Below, piece after piece: positions 9,163 through 16,838 of a DNA stretch of 64,000 nucleotides (positions within the stretch are counted from its first letter, which is position 1; every line of letters begins with the position of its first letter). The notes below the pieces were generated by a model. It was not told where the DNA came from, searched no databases, and was given only the letters and a program-made list of their open reading frames with translations. The stretch is from Alloalcanivorax mobilis (GTDB lineage Bacteria > Pseudomonadota > Gammaproteobacteria > Pseudomonadales > Alcanivoracaceae): assembly GCF_002864685.1 (NCBI RefSeq), contig NZ_NMQZ01000009.1, forward strand, positions 1 to 64,000, in the 5' to 3' direction. A program made the position numbers and the translations under genes.

Positions 9163-9888
9163 ATGGCGAAGACGTCCCATCTTCTTGTGATTTCCCTGGC
9201 CGTGCTCGGCCTGAGCGCCTGCGGCGGCAATACCACCCAGGCACCGCCGCCCGCCCCGGCCGCGCCAACCGCCCCGGACACCGTCAGCGTTCAGGGCGAA
9301 GGCAGCGTCAAGGCACGGCCGGACACCTTCCTGCTGAGCGCCACCGCCCGCGAACGCGGCGATGACGTGGCCGCCATGAAAGGTAAGGTCGATCAGCAGG
9401 TGCAGAGCATGCTCGACCTCGCCGACCAGCTTAAGATCGAAGAGAAGAACGTGACCGCCAGCGACATTCAGATTTCGCCGGAGTGGCAATATCAGCCGGA
9501 GCGCAAGTTGATCGGCTATCAGGTCAGCCGTGAAGTGAATTTCCGGGTCGCCGGCGTGGAGAACTACGCCCGCCTGGCTGATGGTCTGGCCAAGCTGAAC
9601 CTCAAGGAGGTCAACCCGGCCGGCACCGAAATCAGCAACGCCGACGAACTGGCCGACCAGGCCCTGGAAAAGGCCGTGGCCGATGCCCGCGACAAGGCGC
9701 AAATCCTGGCCCGCGCCGCGGATCGGAAACTGGGCAAGGCGATGATGATCAACGCCCAGGGCCAGAACATGCCCCGCCCGATGCCGATGATGATGGCCAA
9801 GGCCGCCACCGATTCCGCCACCGAGAGCTATCGCCCCGGCGAGCAGGAGGTCAGCGCCAGCGTGCAAATCACCTTTGAGTTGAAATAA
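9163..9888 (+). CDS. SIMPL domain (DUF541) lipoprotein
   Basis: A 241-residue lipoprotein. The signal peptide ends in the lipobox LSAC followed by GGN, then a proline/alanine linker (residues about 25-45). A SIMPL/DUF541 domain with the usual start VSVQGEGSVKARPD fills the rest. Family members such as E. coli YggE are linked to oxidative-stress tolerance, but their chemistry is unclear. A methionine/proline-rich stretch (MPRPMPMMMA, near 205) is notable and might bind metal or scavenge oxidants; that is inference. The ATG at 9163 follows GGAGAGC. Confidence 0.88.
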   Translation: MAKTSHLLVISLAVLGLSACGGNTTQAPPPAPAAPTAPDTVSVQGEGSVKARPDTFLLSATARERGDDVAAMKGKVDQQVQSMLDLADQLKIEEKNVTASDIQISPEWQYQPERKLIGYQVSREVNFRVAGVENYARLADGLAKLNLKEVNPAGTEISNADELADQALEKAVADARDKAQILARAADRKLGKAMMINAQGQNMPRPMPMMMAKAATDSATESYRPGEQEVSASVQITFELK

Positions 9889-10074
9889 CGTTCCGCGCGG
9901 GGCGGCCCGCTTTGCACGCCGCCTCGCGCTCTTACTACCATCGAACACTGTCAAAATTCCTGTCTTGTCGGACAATCCCAGACGCAACGAGCGGCCAACG
10001 ATGGCTAGACTGAAGCCATCAAAGGGATGCCGGACCCCGGCACCCACCAAAAAAGACCGCTTTGGGAGACAGGC

Positions 10075-11538
10075 ATGAACCGCCCGCTCAAACAGCTTGA
10101 GCGCGCCATCGCGCACGCCAGCACCTACGAAGAGTGGCTCCAGGCAAGCCGGGAGCACGATCGGCTCTCCGGCGCCGACGAGTGGAAAGAGATCGACCGT
10201 TCCCCCCATTACGACTACGAACTGATCCGTAACCGCCTCTGGCAGATCCGCCAGGCCCGTGAGCGCGACAACGTCAATAAACTGGTGTTCCACCTTCATG
10301 AGGGCCTGCACGGCAACCTTGGCAATATTTCCAACCCGGCCCTGTATGGGCACAGCCGGGTGGGCACCAAACGGCTGATCGAACGCTACCTGGACGAAGT
10401 GTGCGCCGCCCTGGATTACCTGTGCGATGGCGAGTTCGAGGATTTCGGCCTGAAACAGAAGCTGGATTTCTTCGAAACCACCGGCCACGCGTTCGGCCAG
10501 AGTTGTCTGATGCTCTCCGGTGGCGCCGCGCTCGGGCTGTTTCACGTCGGCGTGGTGAAGACCCTGTGGGAGCTGGGGCTGCTGCCCTCGGTGGTCTCAG
10601 GCTCCAGCGCCGGCAGCATCGTCACCGCCGTGGTCGGCACCCACAGCGACGTGGAGCTGGCCGAAAAGCTGAAACCAGAAAATCTCTATCTGGAAGCGTT
10701 CCGGGCGATTGGCTGGAAAGGCCTGCTGCGCGGCACCCCGGTGTTGGATGGTGACCATCTGGAAGCCTGTCTCGAAGAGAACATTCTCGACCTCACCTTC
10801 GAAGAGGCCTACCGCAAGACCGGCCGCGAGATCAACATCACCGTGAGCCCCTATGAGCGTAACCAGCAGAACCGCCTGCTCAACTGGCGCACCTCCCCCA
10901 ATGTGCTGATTCGCAAGGCGTCCCTGGCCAGTTGCGCGATCCCCGGCATTTACCCGCCGGTGAACCTGTGGGCAAAGAACATCGACGGCGAGCGGGTGCC
11001 CTACATTCCCGGCCGCAAATTCGTTGACGGCTCGATCCAGGACGACTTGCCGGTGCGCCGCCTGGCGCGCTTGTTCGGCGTCAACCATTCCATCGTCAGC
11101 CAGACCAACCCCCATGTGGTGCCGTTTTTGCCGCGCAGCGAGAGCACCAGCTCGAGCATCAGCACCCTCACCGACTGGGGCGTACGCAACCTCTCCATGA
11201 ACCTGCACTACGCTTTGGAACTGGCCCACCGGCGCACCCGCTCCAACGACCTTGGCCTGTTGATTGAAAAAGCGCAGACCGTGCTTAAGCAGCGCTACAT
11301 TGGCGACATCAATCTGATCCCGCCGCGCCAGCCCATGAACGCCCTGCGCGTGCTCACCAACCCGAGCCTTGAAGACGTGCGCGGTTTTATCCGTCAGGGC
11401 GAAAAAACCACCTGGCCCAAGCTCGCCGTGATCGGCAACACCACCCGCATTAGCCGCACCTTCCGGGATTGCCGCCGGCGTCTGGATCGTCTCGAGGAGC
11501 GCACGCTCAACCGGCTTCAGGTGGTCGCTACGGTCTGA
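10075..11538 (+). CDS. DUF3336 / patatin-like phospholipase
   Basis: A 487-residue lipid hydrolase with a helical DUF3336 N-terminal domain (about 1-140) and a patatin domain. The oxyanion-hole SGGAALGLFHVG, the nucleophile elbow GSSAGS (Ser178) and the catalytic Asp in DGSIQDDLP are intact. The architecture is that of the TGL3/SDP1-type triacylglycerol and phospholipid acyl hydrolases, consistent with turnover of storage lipid or wax ester in an Alcanivorax-like host (inference). The ATG at 10075 follows GGGAGAC. The C-terminal part is Arg-rich. Confidence 0.88.
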   Translation: MNRPLKQLERAIAHASTYEEWLQASREHDRLSGADEWKEIDRSPHYDYELIRNRLWQIRQARERDNVNKLVFHLHEGLHGNLGNISNPALYGHSRVGTKRLIERYLDEVCAALDYLCDGEFEDFGLKQKLDFFETTGHAFGQSCLMLSGGAALGLFHVGVVKTLWELGLLPSVVSGSSAGSIVTAVVGTHSDVELAEKLKPENLYLEAFRAIGWKGLLRGTPVLDGDHLEACLEENILDLTFEEAYRKTGREINITVSPYERNQQNRLLNWRTSPNVLIRKASLASCAIPGIYPPVNLWAKNIDGERVPYIPGRKFVDGSIQDDLPVRRLARLFGVNHSIVSQTNPHVVPFLPRSESTSSSISTLTDWGVRNLSMNLHYALELAHRRTRSNDLGLLIEKAQTVLKQRYIGDINLIPPRQPMNALRVLTNPSLEDVRGFIRQGEKTTWPKLAVIGNTTRISRTFRDCRRRLDRLEERTLNRLQVVATV

Positions 11539-11637
11539 GTTCGCATTTGCTTAGCTCAAATCCTTCTTGCCCGGGCCTTTAAAGGGCCCACCGCAATCAT
11601 TATGTTCTGTGGACGAATAACAGATCAGGAGGACACC

Positions 11638-12276
11638 ATGGCACTGCAACTCGGCGATACCGCTCCGGATTTCAAACAGGATTCCACCGACGGCCCGATC
11701 TCATTCCACGACTGGGCCGGCAAAAACTGGGTCATTCTGTTCTCCCACCCCAAGGACTTCACCCCGGTGTGCACCACCGAGCTGGGCGAAGTGGCACGGC
11801 TCAAGCCGGAGTTCGAAAAACGTAACGCCAAGGCAATCGGGCTCTCCGTGGACCCACTGGAAGACCACAATGCCTGGTGCGGTGACATCGAGGAAACCCA
11901 GGGCCAGGCCCTGAATTTCCCACTGCTGGCCGACGCCGACCGCTCAGTGGCCAAGCTGTATGACATGATTCACCCCAAGGCCAGCGACACCAACACCGTG
12001 CGCAGCGTGTTCATTATCGACCCGAACAAAAAGGTGCGCCTGACCATCACCTACCCGCCCAGCACCGGCCGCAACTTCGATGAAATCTTGCGCGTACTCG
12101 ACAGCCTGCAACTCACCGACGGCTACAAAGTCGCCACCCCGGTCAACTGGAAAGACGGCGACGATGTGATCATCGTGCCCTCGCTGAGCAACGAAGAAGC
12201 GAAGAAGCTGTTCCCCGAAGGCTGGGACGAGAAGAAACCTTACCTGCGCGTTACCAAACAGCCCAAGAAGGGCTGA
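11638..12276 (+). CDS. 1-Cys peroxiredoxin (Prx6 type)
   Basis: A 212-residue thiol peroxidase that reduces hydroperoxides. The catalytic motif HPKDFTPVCTTELG carries the peroxidatic Cys45. The long C-terminal extension (INWKDGDDVIIVP-like region, about 160-205) is typical of the Prx6/1-Cys class, not of AhpC. The ATG follows GGAGGACACC. A GC-rich inverted repeat just downstream (12294-12318) may end the transcript. Confidence 0.93.
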   Translation: MALQLGDTAPDFKQDSTDGPISFHDWAGKNWVILFSHPKDFTPVCTTELGEVARLKPEFEKRNAKAIGLSVDPLEDHNAWCGDIEETQGQALNFPLLADADRSVAKLYDMIHPKASDTNTVRSVFIIDPNKKVRLTITYPPSTGRNFDEILRVLDSLQLTDGYKVATPVNWKDGDDVIIVPSLSNEEAKKLFPEGWDEKKPYLRVTKQPKKG

Positions 12277-12293
12277 TACCCCCCTCTCCCCAA

Positions 12294-12318
12294 CCCCTCT
12301 CCCTCCCGGGGAGAGGGG
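12294..12318. repeat. CCCCTCTCC hairpin downstream of the peroxiredoxin gene
   Basis: Perfect 9-bp arms (12294-12302 and 12310-12318) with a 7-nt loop. This pyrimidine-rich CCCTCTCCC hairpin type is found between genes in many proteobacteria. It has no following T tract, so it is only a possible terminator. Confidence 0.55.
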
Positions 12319-12352
12319 CGAACCAAACCGTTCCCGGAGGTGCTCTCACTTC

Positions 12353-12584
12353 GCGTGCTGGCGTTGGACGCCAGACGCCAGAATATGACCCTTTCCCCCA
12401 AAGCATTGCCACTACGGGACAAGCCTCCGCGTCAGCTCAAACCGTTCGCTTGCGGGGTGAGCATCAGACGCCAACCTCCATAAAACAGCCCACGACCGGG
12501 CCCGCCCCAATTCATGTATTCGAAAGCGGACGACCGGAGGGTTTAGCGTGCCAGCGTGTTGCGTGTTGCGTGTTGCATGAAAGC
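12353..12584. repeat. Heptamer-repeat element E3 between peroxiredoxin and HigA-like genes
   Basis: The left run (12353-12383) uses words like GACGCCA. The right run (12545-12584) is GTGTTGC repeated three times with flanking variants. The 389-bp gap 12277-12665 otherwise holds the hairpin at 12294-12318 and a tRNA-like repeat fragment (12531-12617). No credible gene is seen in it. Confidence 0.55.
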
Positions 12585-12617
12585 GCGCCTCATTCAAATC
12601 TTTGGCCCGCTCCAAAC
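12531..12617. repeat. Diverged tRNA-derived repeat (copy C), interrupted
   Basis: ACCGGAGGGTT followed, after about 48 bp of heptamer run, by CATTCAAATCTTTGGCCCGC and TCCAAAC. This matches the sequence of copies A and B at 13321 and 13539, where the two halves are contiguous. The interruption is therefore best read as an insertion or expansion within an older repeat. Confidence 0.5.
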
Positions 12618-12665
12618 ACTTCTTTTTTACCTTGCGGAAAACGCGGGAAAAGCCCTTCGCCACGG

Positions 12666-12953
12666 TCAATCCGCCAATGCCCGAATAACATGCAGAGGGT
12701 CCTTGTGGATCGCCCTCAGCAATGCCTTGGCCGGGCCCGTGGGCTCACGGCGGCCCTGCTCCCAATTGCGCAGGGTGGCCAGTTGAACGTCGATCATGGT
12801 CGCGAACTTGGCCTGAGTCAGGCCGGTGGCCTTGCGGATGGCCTTCACCTGCACTGCGTCCACGGTGAATTCCCGTGAGGGCTGACGCTCGCCACGGTGA
12901 ATCTCATCCATCTGCTGGACGCTTTCCATCAGGTCGTCAAAGAGTTTGTTCAT
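12666..12953 (-). CDS. HigA-type antitoxin, XRE helix-turn-helix
   Basis: A 95-residue DNA-binding protein. The C-terminal half is an XRE/Cro HTH (about 40-90: AIRKATGLTQAKFATMIDV then LATLRNWEQGRREP). The N-terminal half, MNKLFDDLMESVQQMDEIHRG, is the usual toxin-binding segment of this antitoxin class. The ATG at 12953 has GGAGG upstream and lies 5 bp after the toxin stop, so the pair is in toxin-first order as in HigBA. The product probably represses its own operon, likely through the palindrome at 13283-13299. Confidence 0.85.
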   Translation of the reverse strand: MNKLFDDLMESVQQMDEIHRGERQPSREFTVDAVQVKAIRKATGLTQAKFATMIDVQLATLRNWEQGRREPTGPAKALLRAIHKDPLHVIRALAD

Positions 12954-12958
12954 ACCGA

Positions 12959-13279
12959 TTACCTCCACTGCTCGATAATCCGTTTGAGAGCCTTGCGCTC
13001 ATCGGGGCTCAGGTCATCCTTTTCGTTCTTCGCATAAATCAGCAGTAGCGCGATTCGTGATGCCGATACGAAGTGATAGTAGATGACCCGCGCACCGCCC
13101 CGCTTCCCGCGCCCGCTGGAAGCGACCCGGATCTTGCGCAGCCCGCCGGTTCCCTGAATGACATCTCCCATGTCCGGGTGGTCAGCGAGCTGCCTTTGGA
13201 ACGCCGAATAGCTTTCATCATCAAGCAAGTCGCGCAGGCGCTTGGTGAAAATGGGAGTCTCGATAAAGATCATGACCAT
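12959..13279 (-). CDS. RelE/HigB-type toxin
   Basis: A 106-residue basic protein of the RelE/ParE superfamily (HigB2-like). FTKRLRDLLDDESYSAFQ, then GLRKIRVASSGRGKRGGARV and IYYHFVSASRIALLLIYAK, gives the expected helix plus beta-sheet order with many Lys/Arg. Such toxins cleave mRNA at the ribosome. Candidate starts are the ATGs at 13279 and 13273; neither has a clear ribosome site. The chosen start lies directly below a perfect palindrome. The pair lies next to tRNA-Gly and its repeats, which suggests acquisition by transfer. Confidence 0.8.
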   Translation of the reverse strand: MVMIFIETPIFTKRLRDLLDDESYSAFQRQLADHPDMGDVIQGTGGLRKIRVASSGRGKRGGARVIYYHFVSASRIALLLIYAKNEKDDLSPDERKALKRIIEQWR

Positions 13280-13282
13280 ATG

Positions 13283-13299
13283 GTACGCCAATGGCGTAC
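13283..13299. promoter_or_regulatory. Palindromic operator candidate for the toxin-antitoxin operon
   Basis: GTACGCCA and TGGCGTAC form a perfect 8-bp inverted repeat with a 1-bp centre, 3 bp upstream of the toxin ATG at 13279. XRE antitoxins bind such sites to repress their own promoter. Confidence 0.55.
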
Positions 13300-13320
13300 A
13301 TCAAGCAAAAATATGGCTCC

Positions 13321-13425
13321 CGTCGCAAGCGACGTCCGCTCGCCGTATACGGCGAGACGTCGAACCGGAGGGTTCCATCCAAGTCCTTCACCCGCTCCAA
13401 ACAAAAAGGGCCGCTTGCGCGGTCC
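13321..13425 (+). repeat. tRNA-Gly-derived direct repeat, copy A
   Basis: The first of two 105-bp direct repeats (7 differences between them). It begins with the palindromes GTCGCAAGCGAC and CTCGCCGTATACGGCGAG. It then continues through GGAGGGTTC and CCTTCACCCGCTCCAAA, which is identical over 17 bp to the 3' end of the nearby tRNA-Gly plus one downstream base, and ends in the tRNA terminator-like AAAAAGGGCCGC. The region 13280-13651 holds these repeats and no gene. Confidence 0.75.
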
Positions 13426-13538
13426 TGTGACAGGCGGCGGAGCGAAATTCAGCGCTTCCAACAGAGCAAGCCGCTGGCGCGGCGCTTTTCAGTCGGGTGA
13501 AGGGAATGTGCCTTTGGCATCCCGCGCAAGCGCGGGAC

Positions 13539-13643
13539 CGTCGCAAGCGACGTCCGCTCGTCGTATACGGCGAGACGTCGAACCGGAGGGTTCCATTCAA
13601 ATCCTTGACCCACTCCAAATAAAAAGGGCCGCTTGCGCGGCCC
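13539..13643 (+). repeat. tRNA-Gly-derived direct repeat, copy B
   Basis: The second copy, 218 bp from copy A, with diverged tRNA-like text (CCTTGACCCACTCCAAAT). Its terminator-like end is shared with the real tRNA terminator on the opposite strand, so copy B and the tRNA-Gly 3' end form an inverted pair. Between A and B, GGGTGAAGGGAATG (13495-13508) is another scrap of tRNA 3' end on the tRNA strand. Confidence 0.75.
13621..13643 (-). terminator. Terminator of tRNA-Gly
   Basis: On the minus strand GGGCCGC-GCAA-GCGGCCC is followed by TTTTT, about 9 bp after the encoded CCA end. This is a good intrinsic terminator. Confidence 0.75.
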
Positions 13644-13651
13644 TCTTTATT

Positions 13652-13725
13652 TGGAGCGGGTGAAGGGAATCGAACCCTCGTCGTAAGCTTGGGAAGCTTC
13701 TGCTCTACCATTGAGCTACACCCGC
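13652..13725 (-). tRNA. tRNA-Gly (anticodon CCC)
   Basis: Reading the minus strand, the acceptor stem GCGGGTG pairs with CACCCGC, followed by discriminator T and an encoded CCA. The D arm is GCTC-AATGGTAGA-GC. The anticodon loop TTCCCAA gives CCC. The T arm is AGGGTTCGATTCCCT. It closely resembles E. coli glyU. The length is 74 nt including CCA. Confidence 0.95.
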
Positions 13726-13734
13726 ATTCGGGCG

Positions 13735-13765
13735 CTATTACACCGGCTATCGGGGCGTGTGTCCA
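13735..13765 (-). promoter_or_regulatory. Candidate promoter for tRNA-Gly
   Basis: On the minus strand TGGACA (13765-13760) and TAATAG (13740-13735) are separated by 19 bp, with the tRNA starting 9 bp further on. The spacing is longer than ideal. Confidence 0.35.
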
Positions 13766-13918
13766 GCGTTGCGGTGTAGGCCTGAGCTTACATGGCCATA
13801 GCCAATGGCTTCGCTATACCGCCGTGGCTGGCCTACCCCGTTTTCAGAGCCGGTCCAATGTTCCCGCTCTTGGGCTTCGCTAAACTTTGCATAGGCATCG
13901 AATCAGGGAGGATCAGAG

Positions 13919-14779
13919 ATGCGGCACTGTTTAGTTCGTTCATTGGCGGTTGCCATTGTATTGATGGCCGGCGTTGCGAGGGCCGTGCCCGGCGTGCCGG
14001 AGCGGCGGGTGCCGGAGCCGTTCCATGAAGGCGTGGCGTTACCGGATTACTGGGTGCGTGAGCAGTTTCAGGGCATTCGTGCCTACTGGGATGGAGAGCG
14101 CCTTCTCAATGGCGCCGGCGAGCCGCTGCCGGTGCCCGCCGGGTTTACCGGAGACTTTCCCGACCGGCCGCTGGAGGGCCGGTTGTGGATCGGCCGCGGC
14201 GGCGGCGGTCGGTTGGAGGCGTTGCTGAAGCGCCGCGTGGGCGCTGAACGCCAGTGGCGGGACGTCGATTTCATGGTGGTTGATCTGCCTGATCACCCGG
14301 GCCCCTTCGGCGAACGGCTGCGGGCATTGCACACTCTGCTGGACGGCGCCGACACCGCGCATTTGCGTTTGCCACCCCACATCAGGGTGGCCGGCCGGGC
14401 GTCGCTGTCGAAGCATCTGCAGGCCATTCTTGAGGCCGGCGGCAAAGGGCTGATTCTGCACCGGGATGGTGCTCTTTACCGGCAACCCCGCCAGAACGAT
14501 CTTCTTCATCTGCGCCCTTACCAGAAAGGCGAAGCCAGGGTGGTGGCCCTGCTCAGTACCGGCCAGGGAGAGCCTCGGCCGATAACGGGTCTGCTGTTGC
14601 GCACGGCCACCGGCAGGCATATCCGCTTACGCGAGGGTCTCAGCCAGCAGCAGCGTTTGCATCCCCCGCCGATTGGCAGCGTGGTGCGCTATGCGTTTTA
14701 CGGCTACACCGATCAGGGGGAACCCCGCTCCCCCCGTTTTCTGGAGCTTCGCAGTGAGGGGCCGGGTTTCAGCCGCTAG
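13919..14779 (+). CDS. Exported ATP-dependent DNA ligase-like pseudoenzyme
   Basis: A 286-residue paralogue of the next gene, with a signal peptide (MRHCLVRSLAVAIVLMAGVARA). Adenylation-domain and OB-fold regions align throughout, yet every catalytic position visible by alignment is changed. Motif I reads EQFQGIR instead of EKLDGVR, so the nucleotidyl Lys is Gln49 and the Asp is Gln51. Motif III reads EGRLW for DGELW, motif IV GGKGLIL for GGEGLML, and motif V HLRPY for KLKPY. The frame is open over its whole length with a good GGGAGG ribosome site. It therefore looks like a maintained, non-ligating protein and not a decaying pseudogene. It might still bind nicked DNA or partner the active ligase (inference). 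Confidence 0.8.
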   Translation: MRHCLVRSLAVAIVLMAGVARAVPGVPERRVPEPFHEGVALPDYWVREQFQGIRAYWDGERLLNGAGEPLPVPAGFTGDFPDRPLEGRLWIGRGGGGRLEALLKRRVGAERQWRDVDFMVVDLPDHPGPFGERLRALHTLLDGADTAHLRLPPHIRVAGRASLSKHLQAILEAGGKGLILHRDGALYRQPRQNDLLHLRPYQKGEARVVALLSTGQGEPRPITGLLLRTATGRHIRLREGLSQQQRLHPPPIGSVVRYAFYGYTDQGEPRSPRFLELRSEGPGFSR

Positions 14780-14883
14780 GCGAGCCGGGCTGCCACGCGC
14801 CGCCCGCCCGGCGCACACCCGCTTTTCCCTAACCCAAGGCCCTGATGATGGGCCACAGCCACTCTTTAAAGGAAGGAACAAGG

Positions 14884-15753
14884 ATGTCTCGCCCGATTGC
14901 GTACTTCGTTGCCGCCAGCTTGGTGATGTTCACCACCGTGGTCGCCACCGTGGGCCAGGGGCGCTCGGTGCCGGCATTGATGCTGGCCAATGTCTACGAT
15001 CACCAGGGTGACCTGCGCGACTATTGGGTCAGTGAAAAGCTCGACGGCGTGCGCGCCTATTGGAATGGCGACCGCCTGCTCTCCCGCAATGGCAATGTGT
15101 TCGAGGCGCCGCCGTGGTTCACGTCGGGCTTCCCAAACCAGCCGCTCGATGGCGAGTTGTGGATGGGCCGGGGCACCTTCGCCACGCTGTCCGGCGCGGT
15201 ACGCCGTGACAAGCCGGACCCCCGGCAGTGGCGGCGCATCCGTTTCATGGCCTTCGATATGCCGAGAGCGCCAGGCTCTTTTGATCAGCGGCTGGCGCGG
15301 CTGAAAACGTTGCTGGCGTCCAATCAAAACCCGTACCTTCAGGCCGTGGAGCAGTTCAAGATTGAAGACCAGGCCGCCCTGATGTCCCGTTTGCGCAAGG
15401 TGCTCGCCAGCGGCGGTGAGGGGCTGATGCTGCATCGCGCCGACGCCGCCTACCACGGTTACCGCTCCGACGACCTGCTCAAGCTGAAACCCTATCAGGA
15501 CGACGATGCCCGGGTGGTGGCGTATTTGCCCGGCAACGGCAAATACACCGGTATGCTGGGGGCGCTGGTGGTGGCCGACGACAACGGTCGCCAGTTTCGC
15601 ATTGGTACCGGCTTCAGCGATAAAGAGCGCGCGCGCCCGCCACCGGTTGGCAGCGTCATTACCTATCAGTACCGGGGCCGGACCAGCAGCGGCCTGCCCC
15701 GTTTCCCGAGTTTTCTGCGAATACGACGGCCGGCCGGCAGTGTGGATCAATAA
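14884..15753 (+). CDS. Exported ATP-dependent DNA ligase (LigE type)
   Basis: A 289-residue minimal ATP-dependent DNA ligase with a hydrophobic N-terminal export signal (residues about 5-24). Motif I SEKLDGVRAYW has the nucleotidyl Lys52. Motif III DGELWMGRG, motif IV GGEGLMLHR and motif V LLKLKPYQ are intact. A small OB domain ends the protein. Ligases of this LigE group carry signal peptides and are thought to work in the periplasm, perhaps on incoming DNA. AAGGA precedes the ATG at 14884. It lies about 100 bp after its degenerate paralogue. Confidence 0.9.
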   Translation: MSRPIAYFVAASLVMFTTVVATVGQGRSVPALMLANVYDHQGDLRDYWVSEKLDGVRAYWNGDRLLSRNGNVFEAPPWFTSGFPNQPLDGELWMGRGTFATLSGAVRRDKPDPRQWRRIRFMAFDMPRAPGSFDQRLARLKTLLASNQNPYLQAVEQFKIEDQAALMSRLRKVLASGGEGLMLHRADAAYHGYRSDDLLKLKPYQDDDARVVAYLPGNGKYTGMLGALVVADDNGRQFRIGTGFSDKERARPPPVGSVITYQYRGRTSSGLPRFPSFLRIRRPAGSVDQ

Positions 15754-15832
15754 TCCGGCTTGCAGGACGCCAGCTTCTGGGCGATAACCCTCTGTCAGTC
15801 CACCACCATCATTGAACACACGGAGCCGCGCT

Positions 15833-16816
15833 ATGCCCAGCGCCTTTATTACCGGAGCCCGGGGGTTTCTTGGCAACCATATTGCCCGGCAACTGCTCAG
15901 TGCCGGCTGGCAGGTCACCGCCCTGGTGCGCCCTGGCGGTGACGGTGAAAGCCTGCGCGAATCCGGCATGCAGGTGGTGGAAGCGCCCATGGATAACGCC
16001 ACCGAGCTGGCCTTGGTGATGCCGCCGGCGGTGGACGCGGTGTTTCACGTGGCCGGCAACACCAGCCTGTGGCGCAAGAAGAACCGGCGCCAATACCAGG
16101 ACAACGTGATGGGCACCCGGGCGATGGTCACCGCCGCCCTGCGCAACCAGGCCGGGCGGTTTATTCTGACCTCGTCGATTTCCGCCTGGGGTATTCAGCC
16201 ACGGCCCATCGATGAGACCACGCCATCGCTGGCCGCCCACGACTGGATCGGTTACAACCGCAGCAAATATCTGGCCGAGGAAGAAGTGCGCAGTGGCATC
16301 AAGAGCGGCCTGGACGCGGTGATCCTTAACCCCTGCGGCATTATTGGCGCCGGGGACACCCACAACTGGTCACAGATGATCACCTTGATCGACCAGGGCA
16401 AACTGCCCGGCGTGCCCCCTGGAGGCGGCAATTTCTGCGCCGTGGAAGAAGTGGCCCGGGCGCACCTGAGTGCCTGGGAAAAAGGCGCGACCGGCGAGAA
16501 CTATATTCTTGCCGGGGTGGAAGCCAGTTTTCTGGAATTGGCCGCCACCATCGGCCATTTGCTGAATAAACCCACCCCGAAACGCCCCATGCCGGAATGG
16601 GCGATCCGCTTGGCCGGCCAACTTTACCCGATTGGCAGCTTGTTCACCGGCAAGGAGCCCAGCCTGACCCCGGAAAAAGTGGCGCTGGTCACCAGCCGGG
16701 TTCACGCCGATGGTGGCAAGGCGGTGCAGCAGTTGGACTTCAACGACACCGTGCCGCTTGAGGCTATGTTGCGCCGGTGCATCACCTGGATGCGGGAGAC
16801 CGGCCGGTTGCTGTGA
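15833..16816 (+). CDS. NAD-dependent epimerase/dehydratase family (extended SDR)
   Basis: A 327-residue extended short-chain dehydrogenase. The N-terminal FITGARGFLGNHIA is the Rossmann TGxxGxxG nucleotide motif. The active-site YNRSKYL supplies YxxxK, preceded by the Ser of TSSISAWG. It resembles the dihydroflavonol-4-reductase/3-beta-HSD-like branch; the substrate cannot be read from sequence. The ATG at 15833 follows CGGAGC. It converges on rsmC with a 22-bp gap. Confidence 0.85.
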   Translation: MPSAFITGARGFLGNHIARQLLSAGWQVTALVRPGGDGESLRESGMQVVEAPMDNATELALVMPPAVDAVFHVAGNTSLWRKKNRRQYQDNVMGTRAMVTAALRNQAGRFILTSSISAWGIQPRPIDETTPSLAAHDWIGYNRSKYLAEEEVRSGIKSGLDAVILNPCGIIGAGDTHNWSQMITLIDQGKLPGVPPGGGNFCAVEEVARAHLSAWEKGATGENYILAGVEASFLELAATIGHLLNKPTPKRPMPEWAIRLAGQLYPIGSLFTGKEPSLTPEKVALVTSRVHADGGKAVQQLDFNDTVPLEAMLRRCITWMRETGRLL

Positions 16817-16838
16817 CAGGCCACCATGGCCCCGGCGC

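Noticed and set aside
13919-14779. Decaying pseudogene
   Set aside because: Catalytic residues are lost, but the frame, signal peptide and ribosome site are intact, so it is annotated as a coding pseudoenzyme.
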